From positions 459,974 to 523,973 of the forward strand of contig MCGO01000025.1 in assembly GCA_002104985.1 (NCBI GenBank): a stretch of DNA of 64,000 bases. Direction: 5' to 3'. The stretch comes from Rhizoclosmatium globosum (Eukaryota; Chytridiomycota; Chytridiomycetes; Chytridiales; Chytriomycetaceae). The notes under the pieces were generated by a model, which did no database searches, was not told the DNA's origin, and was given only the letters and a program-made list of their open reading frames with translations. Of the stretch, positions 55,651 through 64,000 are shown in pieces. The position numbers and the translations under genes are program-made. The first letter of the stretch is position 1. Each line of letters begins with the position of its first letter.

Positions 55651-58558
55651 TTATACAGAAGGAAGATAAACCAACCCAGTTGACTTTGAGCTGTAGGTTG
55701 CACCCATAAGACCATCCCTGTGAAACACTCGTAAGAATTGCATCTTTCCTTGGTCAGTATCAATGGTCAGGCTCGCCCACATTACGTTATTTGTTGTAAG
55801 ACCTGCTGACGGCAATACTTCTAACTTATTTCTCAGTGCAATTGTTAACTTCTCTCGAAATGTCTCTCTTGCTGCATTCGCGGCTGAACGATTACCAAAA
55901 ATTATGGCTGAGTCAAAACTTTTAATATGGTTAACTAGCCTTCCAAAGTATCCAGCAAATGGTCCCAACTTTGTTCCCTTTGTCATATAGTAACTCTGAA
56001 CTTCAGATAAGTTGAAATTAACAAATTTGGCTAATTTTTTTTCATAAGTGTTGATTTTATCAGCTGAACCTGTTTCTTTCACAACATGATAGGGGTATCG
56101 ATTGTAAGGATCAATTAACCTTTTCAGTCCTAAGGTTGTTATTTCCACTGCATCAAGCATACTTTGTTCATGTTGTGGATATCGTTTAAGATTGGAAGGG
56201 AGTTCCATTATTAACGTAGGGACCAACAAACCCACTAATTCTTCAATTTGTTGATCAAGGGTTATTGCATTTGGTGTCGAAATAATATGCTGTTCAGAGG
56301 GGCGATAATGAACCAAAGTAGCATTTGAAACTTGGTCTGGATGCAACTGTCTGTTCATAACATTGATGGGCCTGGTGTCTCCTCGCTTTCGCTTCCTTGA
56401 TTCTATGGTAAGTTGGTCTTTTGATAAATTGTACGATTTAAGTTTCCTTGGAAGTTGATTTCGGTATTCAGTAACTGTTATTAACTCAGGGTGGGCAAGC
56501 ATATGGAATATAGGAAATGCCTCAATTGGAATGCCTCCAAAAACCTGAATTTGCTGGAAAAAGTAATTCATAGTAAAGATATCAAATTGCTGTGCACGAT
56601 AACCAGGAGGCTGAGAAACCAGAGTTATGTATTCTTTGTGGATGTAATTTGCGGTTTCTTCCAAGTAAATTCTGGTGTTTGGTTTTACTTTCAAGAAAGC
56701 ATGTACCAAATGAACGAGAGTATTCAAACAAGTTATTCTATGCTCTATGTATGTCAGAATTGTTTTTGTTTGATGGCACGAAACCAGGTGAGATTTAAAT
56801 TTGGCATCTAGTCTTTGAATGTCACGCATCATACTCTGCTGAAACTGTTTTACAGCATCAGGTGTTCCCCTTATTTCTACTCTGAGGCAATAGCTTTTGT
56901 GATGTGCTTTTTTGATATAGTCTTTAAAATATGTTGCTTTTTTCTGAGTTTGAACAGGGTTTGACATAATCTCAGCAACACTTATGCTTGAATATCCATA
57001 ATCAGCATCAACATGATCCACTAACAGTACTTGATCCCAGGGTATACAATAACTTTGAAAATACCTTTATGAGTACACTGCTGTTTTGGCTTTGCAGTAA
57101 TGCCACCCCAATGAATACAGCCCAATGCAATATTTTTCTCCACTTCAAAGCCCATAGAATCAAAGAGTCTTTTCCAATTTTTAATATTGGCAAATACTGT
57201 TGTGCCTACACCCTCAACAGTATTTTCAAACATTATGTTGAAACCACCATCAACAGCTTGAAAATCAGCACTGGGCTTTGTTGATTGGCCAATTGCTGAG
57301 TTAAGACGTTTATAAAGGGGATGGCCATTTCTCCAGCTGGGTAGAGTTCTTGGAGGTACAGCTGAGCCCATGTAGATTTCAGATGTATACAGATCTTTTA
57401 CACCTTGATGAATGCCAAGAAAAAAGTAGTCTCCCAAAATTGATTTAAGTAACTCATTTTGATCAATTTTTGATTGAAATGCGGCTGAAAACCCAGTAAG
57501 ATTTGATCCTTCAGCAGGGCATGTAGGGAATCTCATTCCTTGCCTACCAATCATTGAGTTTAATTGTTTTCCTTTTGCGTCATGAGTAATACGTTGCAAA
57601 TTTGAAAAAGGCATAAGTTCCTCTAATGTTGGTGCAATAGCTTTGTCCCAAAGAAGAGTCGTAAAATTATCCAACGAAATATTATCAGGCAATGCATTAT
57701 AGACAAGATACACTCTAAAGTTTTGACCCTTAACTTCTCCCAATCTGAACATTCTTTAAGTCTCCCAAGTCTTTTAACTCCATAATTTCAACATTATTGT
57801 TATCAAATTCACCTGTAGGTCGATTAACCTGATAACCAATCTAGAGAACGACAATTAGACTAAAGTTTAAGTATAAATTAAGTCATCCTACTTTTTTCTC
57901 TAAAATAAATTTGAAGTCCGATTTTGGGAGAAAGTCACAAAATCCTCTGTGAACAACGTCCTCCAATTGTTTTGAATAAAAGAAATCTGAATCAATATCT
58001 CCTGAATAATCTGAAACCAACTGCAGGCTATTGTCACCCCAATTAACAACTTTCTTAATGTTTGAAGTAACCAACTCTAGAAATTTCTTTAGTTTACTTC
58101 TTGAGCTTGATAAATCAACATTAAATTTTGAGCTATCTTGTGTAGAAAGAATATTGTTATTTCTAAATTCTTCCATGTGCTCATTAAGAGCTCTTTCTAA
58201 GGTGCAGTTTCCATAGGCTTCATCTGGAATGTTATCAATAAGGTTGTCCAATACCTCCCGCCTCCATCCTGTTCCAGACCCAATAGCAGCTATTTGTTCT
58301 CCAGCAGCTGAATCTTGACTTTTAGTCCATTGATTTTCAATATCCCTTGGCAAATCTTCATGTAAGTGGCTGATCCAAACACCAGGGCTTTGATATCTTG
58401 GAAAATTAAGAAATTGATCAGCCCCAAAAGTAGTTGCTAAGCTTAAAGTATAATCTAGAATTTGTTCAAAAATCAGAAAACAAAGACAAAAAAATATTAC
58501 ATACCAGTTGTATCATTGGATGGATTGTAAACAATTTCAGGTATATCGTGAACTACTT
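55651..58558 (-). pseudogene. Unknown large-protein family, copy 1 (5' truncated, two frameshifts)
   Basis: Paralogue of the gene at 60,587-63,603. Shared landmarks are LPKSDFKFIL(E/D)KK, TLLWD(K/H)(A/G)I, LQRI/VTHD-like, GIHQGVKDLYTSEIYMGS, NIMFE, DHVDADYGYSSISVAEIM, YPYHVVK, KLAKFVNF and the end TGLVYLPSV. Domain family not recognised: no signal peptide, membrane helix, or nuclease or helicase motif seen. Frame changes are needed at the CCC run 57,739-57,741 (QIG to EVKG) and near 57,025 (GIKY to VDHVD). Exon 1 starts abruptly at about 58,556 (VVHDIPEIVYNPSNDTT), where the TTCTATACTCTTGGG repeat and the 8-bp minisatellite replace the acidic N terminus present in copy 2. An inactive copy is likely, unless the indels are sequence errors. 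Confidence 0.7.
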
Positions 58559-58559
58559 G

Positions 58560-59080
58560 TTCTATACTCTTGGGTTAGTTGGGTTAGACCCATGCTACCA
58601 TGCTACCATGCTACCAATTCATGCTACCATGCTACCATGCTACCAATTCATGCTACCATGCTACCATGCTACCAATTCATGCTACCATGCTACCATGCTA
58701 CCAATTCATGCTACCATGCTACCATGCTACCATGCTACCATGCTGCCATGCTACCAAAATTCATGCTACCATGCTACCATGCTACCATGCTACCAAAATT
58801 CATGCTACCATGCTACCATGCTACCATGCTACCATGCTGCCATGCTACCAAAATTCATGCTACCATGCTACCATGCTACCATACTACCATGCTACCATGC
58901 TGCCAAATTCATGCTACCATGCTACCATGCTACCATGCTGCCATGCTACCAAAATTCATGCTACCATGCTACCATGCTACCATGCTACCAAAATTCATGC
59001 TACCATGCTACCATGCTACCAAAATTCATGCTACCATGCTACCATGCTACCATGCTGCCATGCTACCAAAATTCATGCTT
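58560..59080. repeat. 8-bp minisatellite array ATGCTACC, longest copy
   Basis: Begins TTCTATACTCTTGGGTTAG as at 54,678, then about 500 bp of ATGCTACC/ATGCTGCC units with AATTC or AAAATTC spacers. It cuts into exon 1 of the unknown gene on its left and runs into telomere-like DNA on its right. Confidence 0.93.
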
Positions 59081-59117
59081 TAAGGTTAGGGTTAGGGTTA
59101 AGGTCAGGGTTAGGGTT
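59081..59117 (+). repeat. Interstitial telomere-like repeat (TTAGGG)n
   Basis: About six units of TTAGGG with TTAAGG and TCAGGG variants, directly after the minisatellite and before TTCTATACTGTTGG. This is the canonical fungal telomere repeat in degenerate internal form. Confidence 0.85.
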
Positions 59118-59157
59118 CTATACTGTTGGATTAGGGTGATTAGGATGAGTCACCTTC

Positions 59158-59255
59158 ATCCTGCAGGACCGTAACCCACAGGACGCTGACCTTGCAGGAC
59201 CGTAACCCACAGGACGCTGACCTTGCAGGACCGTAACCCACAGGACGCTAACGTT
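59158..59255. repeat. 31-bp tandem repeat, three copies
   Basis: Three copies of a unit starting CTTGCAGGACCGTAACCCAC and ending AGGACGCTGAC. Read on the other strand, it resembles the GTCCTGTGTTACC/GTCCTCCAACAGC array at 59,857. It looks like the same repeat family in opposite orientation. Confidence 0.85.
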
Positions 59256-59261
59256 GTGTGC

Positions 59262-59345
59262 AGGGGCCGCTACCCTCTAGTGGGTTTGATCCCACCACCT
59301 CGCGAGCGGAAGCAGTGTTACATACCAACTAAGCCAAAAATGTTT
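59262..59345 (-). repeat. tRNA-like module (A and B box)
   Basis: On the minus strand TTGGCTTAGTTGGTATG matches the A box of a tRNA D-arm, and GGGATCAAACCC can pair as a T-arm-like stem (GTGGG...CCCAC). It lies on the same strand and on the same side of a repeat block as the two modules at 54.8 and 55.5 kb. The anticodon region is not convincing, so a working tRNA is doubtful. Confidence 0.45.
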
Positions 59346-59522
59346 ATTCTGAGAGATGGAAATCTACATCTGATGGCACATAGGCACAGGAGGTGACACT
59401 TTAACAGGATGATATTTCAGTCACACTCTATGTATGGTGGTTAATTCAGAGAGTAAATTCAGAGAATATCAGTATGTTTATTTAATATGCCATTGAATAT
59501 GCCCACTTTCAGCAACATTACT

Positions 59523-59828
59523 TCACTGTTGAACTGTATACTCAATTTTGGCTTTTGTACTTGAGTGCCTTCTCTTTGATCCACTTTGAGAAGCATCTTC
59601 AATTGTTCCCTGCAGAACTTGCATTTGCCTGAGTTGATCCAATGAGGCAGTGACTTGCTTCAATTTTTGCTCCAGCTCAGAGTTGCCATGATTCACTGTG
59701 CCTATTTCCTCATGAAGGTCATGAATCTGCTCTGATTGCTCCTTCACAATGGCCTCCAGATGCTTAATGAAACGCAGGGCAGCCTGATAGCCATCCATCA
59801 ATGTGTCTCTATCAATTTCAATGATCAT
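59523..59828 (-). CDS. Small coiled-coil protein, unknown
   Basis: An uninterrupted frame of 101 residues, MIIEIDRDTLMDGYQAALRF onward. Heptads run through HLEAIVKEQSEQIHDLHEEI and ELEQKLKQVTASLDQLRQMQ, so it is almost wholly a coiled coil. The tail (SGSKRRHSSTKAKIEYTVQQ) is basic. Codon pattern and lack of low complexity argue that it is real. Its start codon lies about 30 bp from the 13-bp minisatellite, on the same strand as the unknown-family gene beyond that array. Confidence 0.6.
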   Translation of the reverse strand: MIIEIDRDTLMDGYQAALRFIKHLEAIVKEQSEQIHDLHEEIGTVNHGNSELEQKLKQVTASLDQLRQMQVLQGTIEDASQSGSKRRHSSTKAKIEYTVQQ

Positions 59829-59856
59829 TTTGGTGATTAAAAAAGTCTTTCCTCCC

Positions 59857-60447
59857 TCCTGTGTTACCGTCCTCCAACAGCGTCCTCCAGGTTACCGTCC
59901 TCCAACAGCGTCCTGTGTTACCGTCCTCCTACAGCGTCCTCCAACAGCGTCCTGTGTTACCGTCCTCCAACAGCGTCCTCCAACAGCGTCCTCCAACAGC
60001 GTCCTCCAGGTTACCGTCCTCCAACAGCGTCCTGTGTTACCGTCCTCCTACAGCGTCCTCCAACAGCGTCCTCCAGGTTACCGTCCTCCAACAGCGTCCT
60101 CCAACAGCGTCCTCCAGGTTACCGTCCTCCAACAGCGTCCTCCAACAGCGTCCTCCAACAGCGTCCTCCAACAGCGTCCTCCAGGTTACCGTCCTCCAAC
60201 AGCGTCCTGTGTTACCGTCCTCCTACAGCGTCCTCCAACAGCGTCCTCCAGGTTACCGTCCTCCAACAGCGTCCTCCAACAGCGTCCTCCAGGTTACCGT
60301 CCTCCAACAGCGTCCTCCAACAGCGTCCTCCAACAGCGTCCTCCAGGTTACCGTCCTCCAACAGCGTCCTGTGTTACCGTCCTCCTACAGCGTCCTCCAA
60401 CAGCGTCCTGTGTTACCGTCCTCCAACAGCGTCCTCCAGGTTACTGT
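59857..60447. repeat. 13-bp minisatellite GTCCTCCAACAGC and variants
   Basis: About 590 bp of GTCCTCCAACAGC, GTCCTCCTACAGC, GTCCTGTGTTACC and the 15-bp GTCCTCCAGGTTACC in mixed order. It lies just upstream of the coiled-coil gene (minus strand) and downstream of the unknown-family gene. Long frames through it are artefacts. Confidence 0.93.
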
Positions 60448-60586
60448 CCTCTGATTCTGATTGCAGTCTGCAAAAAAGTTCTGCAATATTGTTTTGAATT
60501 TTTCTGCAACATGAGGAAAGGTTATCAAAAGTGTATTCTATTTCTGAAACTAAAACACCGATACAAATTAAAGCAACACAAATAAA

Positions 60587-63500
60587 CTATACAACTACAT
60601 TCTGTTTTGCGGACGGAAGATAAATTAAACCATTAGTTTTGGCATTATATGGTATTCCTCTTCCATCAATATGATACATTCGCAGGAATTGCATTCTTCT
60701 TTCACCAGGCAAATTAAGATTAGAACATGCCCAAACTGCATGATTGGGATCAAGGTCACCACATGGCAACACCTCAAATCTTTTCCTTGCTTCAGCAACA
60801 AGCTTATTCTTCAATGTCTCCTTGGCTGAATTGGCCTCATTTCTGCTACCATAAATAATGATAGATTGAAAAGAACGTAGTTGTTCCAGGAGTAATCCGA
60901 AGTACTTTGAATAACGTCCCAGTCTTGTTGATCTATTTGGTGGGGACTGAAAAAAGGAAGCCACTTCTTGTTCATCAAAATTGATAAATCTTGCCAACTT
61001 GTCGTCATAACATTTTACCCGATTTCCAAATATTCCCTTTACCAGGTGATAGGGGTAAGCATTTTTGTTGTCAATAATCAGTCTCAGAGCATCAACAGTC
61101 AGCATCTTCCGACTCTTTACTTGCTGCATATTTTCAGGAAACCGAATCATATTTTCAGGCAAATCTTCTATAAGACCATCAAAAAGCATGTCTATCATTT
61201 GAGTAACTAGTTCATCAACAGTCCGAGCATTTGGTGTTACAAGAATGTCTGTGACCCTTGGCTGAGATTGTATTGTTCTGACAATATCCATAATATGTGC
61301 CACCCTATCAGGGGCAAATGACTGATGCAACACAGATTCAGGATTATTCTTTCCTTTGCTTTTCTTTTTCTTGGAATACTTGACAAGAGCGGCCTTGTCA
61401 ACAAACTTGGGAACCAAACTCTTTGGCAATGGATCTCTGAATTCATCATTCAGAGACTGTGGATTAGCCAAAATCTGAAGCAGGGGAAAGGCTTGATATG
61501 GTACACTCCCGAAAGCATGGACTTGTTGAGTAAAGTAATGGAGAGTGAACAAGTCAAAGTTGGGTGTGTAATAACCTCTTGGCTTTGAAACCAAACAAAG
61601 AAACTCTTTTTGGATGTAATTTGCTAATTCCATCCAGTATGGCTTTAGTCTAGAATGGCGGGACTGCAAGGCATAAGCAACGTCAGCCAAACTCAAAAGT
61701 GCTTGCGATCGAATGTCAATGTACTGAATCAAGTCCTTTGTTCTTTCAACAATCAAAAGTGTAGATCTTGCAAGCCGATCAAACTGTTGGACCTTATTTT
61801 TAAAGTCCTGCAGGAATGCCGCAACAGCCCCTTCTTCACCTCTGACTTCACATCGCATCCCAAAACACATATCAACTGCCTTACGCAGATGGTTCTGGAA
61901 AGCCACAACTTTTTTACGAAGAGAATCAGAGTTGTTCATGATTTCCTCAACAGATATGCTGCTGAACCCATGTTTTGCGTCAACATGATCAATGGTCTGA
62001 TACTTGAAACCAGAATAGATTATAACCTTGAAAACACCTTCATAAGCACAATTTTGAGTGGGGACAGCTTTCAATCCTCCAATGTGAACACAATCCAACA
62101 TTATCTCTCTTTCAACAGAAAACCCCAAAGATGTGAGTAAAGCTTCCCAGTTACTGACAGGAGCAAGAGTAGTAATTCCCTCACTAGGATTTTGACTTTC
62201 AAACATCATGTTGATGGCACCATCAACAACTGTAAATCTAGTTCTTGGAGTTGATGCAATACCTACAGCTGTATTTTTACGTTTATACATTGGATTTCCA
62301 TCTCTCCATGCAGATGGGGGGCCCATATAAATTTCAGATGTGTACAAATCCTTTACACCTTGATGAACACCAATGAACCGAAAATCACCCAATGCCGTCT
62401 TCAATTCTGCAATTCTTGGTATATTTTGTGTATTTAACAATCTCTTGAATTTTTCTGTAAATCCAGCAAGGTATTTTCCTTCAACAGTGACAGAAGGAAA
62501 TCGAAGTCCAGGACGTCCAACCATTGCATTGATTTGAAGCCCATGAGAGTCATTTGAGACACGTTGTAAAGTTGCAAGGGGAAGGATATCAGCAAGTACT
62601 GGTCTGATTCCATGATCCCAAAGAAGTGTTTGGAATTGAGACAGAGTAAAGTTTTCTGGGCACTTATTGTATGTGATATACAAGCGAAACCTCTCTCCCT
62701 CTCCTATTTGAAAATTTGGAATGTCTGCAAGATCCACTGGTTCCAAAATAGGTTGGCCACGTGCATCCACATCTCCAGTTGGTTGATCAATCATACAACC
62801 AAGCTAAACAGAAGTTCAGATAAGGTTGTTGAAACAACGTGCTCACCTTTTTGTCCAGAATATACTTGAAATCAGATTTGGGTAATAGCTTATACATTCC
62901 CTGGGGAAGTATATCTTCCAAGTTTCTAGTAACTGTGATATCTGAGTCAATATCACAAGAGTAGTCAGATATGAGCTGTGCATGCAGTGCAGTGTTTCCC
63001 CATTTAACAATATGAGGAATCTTTCCAGTCACTAGCTCAATAAACTTTTTCATTTTAGGAGTTTGAGCATTAATAGAAATATCAATTTTTGATTTATCAG
63101 TTGTAGGCTTCAAGCCATGCCTTGTAAACATTTGCTTATGACTGTTGACAGCAGTTTCAAAGGACACAGAAGGGATTTGGGCTTGAGGAATGGATTCAAC
63201 CAAGTTAACTATGGCCTGCTGTCTCCACTCCATATTGGGATGGAGGGAATCAATCAATGTACCAATATTCGTAAGAATATGAGACTCCCACATTTCACTA
63301 ATATCACTCTTTAGGAGAAGGTGTAAGCTTGCCAGCCATAGACTCTGAGTCTCATAGTTTCGGAATGAAAGAATGTCTTGGATGCAAAATATTTTAGAAG
63401 TATTAAGCCGGTAGGCTGTAAAAAAGTTCAATTAATATTGAGAATGTTCAACTGAAAACTTCACTGTTGGTGTCCTGCGCAGCATCATATACAAACAACA

Positions 63501-63603
63501 GCTCATCATCATCTTCTGAGGTGTTGGATGAGGAAGCACTGGAGTCACTGGACGATTCAGACAATGAGTCAGTATCCGGGTCAATTGGAGGCCAATGAGC
63601 CAT
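60587..63603 (-). CDS. Unknown large-protein family, copy 2 (intact)
   Basis: Three exons give about 980 residues. Exon 1 starts at 63,603 (MAHWPPIDPDTDSL) and is very acidic and Ser-rich. The joint DTNT-YRLNTSKIF uses a GTGAAG donor. Exon 2 ends DFKYILDKK and joins LGCMIDQPTGDVDA over about 50 bp. Exon 3 is open to 60,587. Motifs shared with copy 1 are listed there. Additional marks are MVGRPGLRFPSVTVEGKYLAG, FTVVDGAINMMFES, LPENMIRFPENMQQ and MQFLRMYHIDGRG. A basic patch (KYSKKKKSKGKN) may be a nuclear signal. I cannot place it in a known family, and no catalytic motif stands out. The conservation of whole-protein architecture between the copies indicates past selection. Both copies sit among subtelomere-like repeats near a mobile element, so a mobile or subtelomeric multigene family is possible. 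Confidence 0.75.
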
Positions 63604-63699
63604 TATGTGAAGGGTTTGAATGATTCTACTATGGAGAATCAAGGCCTGTCTTTATAGTGTTTGTTTGGTGAATGACAATTCAAGTGACAATTTTGGCTG

Positions 63700-64000
63700 C
63701 GTCCTCTAATACCGTCCTCTAATACCGTCCTCTAATACCGTCCTCCAACAGCGTCCTGTGTTACTGTCCTCCAACAGCGTCCTCCGACAGCGTCCTGTGT
63801 TACTGTCCTCCAACAGCGTCCTCCGACAGCGTCCTGTTTTACCGTTCTCCGACAGCGTCCTGTGTTACCGTCCTCTAACAGCGTACTCCAGGTTACCGTC
63901 CTCCGACAGCGTCCTGTGTTACCGGTCCTTCAACAGCGTCCTGTGTTACCGTCCTCCCAACAGCGTCCTGTGTTACCGTCCTCTAACCAGCGTCCTCTAT
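63700..64000. repeat. 13-bp minisatellite, second array (runs off the window)
   Basis: Units GTCCTCTAATACC, GTCCTCCAACAGC, GTCCTCCGACAGC, GTCCTGTGTTACC and GTCCTCTAACAGC, same strand orientation as the array at 59,857. It begins about 100 bp upstream of the start codon of the unknown-family gene. Confidence 0.92.

Noticed and set aside
59262..59345. Functional tRNA gene
   Set aside because: A- and B-box words exist, but acceptor and anticodon stems do not form a convincing cloverleaf by eye.
59803..60585. Plus-strand frames of 190-260 codons rich in QRPPTASS/VLQQRP
   Set aside because: Produced by the 13-bp minisatellite; all three frames show the same pattern.

Overview
The window is nuclear DNA from a fungus, most likely a zoosporic (chytrid-type) lineage. 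Genes are dense on both strands. They carry many short introns (about 45-100 bp) with GT...AG ends and CTAAC/TTAAT-like branch sites. The fungal genes include MAK16, a CSC1-type channel, an MRP51-like mitoribosomal protein and DnaJ-X. An HCN/cyclic-nucleotide-gated channel and a TKL-like kinase fused to Sel1 repeats fit a flagellated fungus better than a yeast or a mould. The lineage is inference; no rRNA or mitochondrial marker is present.

Bases 1-30,100 are ordinary genic sequence. In order: the end of an ankyrin gene, two tandem paralogous multi-pass membrane proteins, an SRR1-like protein, an unknown protein with a duplicated motif, MAK16, a TMEM209-like nuclear-envelope protein carrying FG repeats, a P-loop GTPase, a lipase-ankyrin fusion with a decayed second copy of its 3' end at 16.4 kb, a large secreted protein, MRP51-like, CSC1-like, an HCN-like channel, two unknown genes, DnaJ-X, a GPI-type surface protein and a C2H2 factor.

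Bases 30,220-44,456 hold one leucine-rich-repeat surface gene split by a nested insertion. A chromodomain Ty3/gypsy element (31,133-43,155; LTRs of 706 bp; TSD GAAT) sits in an exon. Its right LTR is interrupted by a 4.2 kb TIR DNA transposon (38,820-43,017; TSD CTTTGTTC). The retroelement polyprotein is unusual. A complete exonuclease/endonuclease/phosphatase (APE-like) domain lies in frame between RNase H and integrase, and about 285 extra residues separate the integrase core from the GPY/F-chromodomain tail. The copy has lost the middle of its reverse transcriptase although its LTRs are almost identical.

Bases 44,569-50,412 hold a disordered protein and a kinase-Sel1 gene with about 30 nearly identical 108-bp units. 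From about 50.5 kb the sequence looks subtelomeric. It contains a tyrosine-recombinase element bounded by perfect 87-bp inverted repeats, two members of an unrecognised family of about 1,000-residue proteins, a small coiled-coil gene, 8-bp and 13-bp minisatellites, tRNA-like modules and an interstitial telomeric tract. Several otherwise clean genes across the window carry single-base frameshifts, some at homopolymers. These may be assembly errors or early decay.
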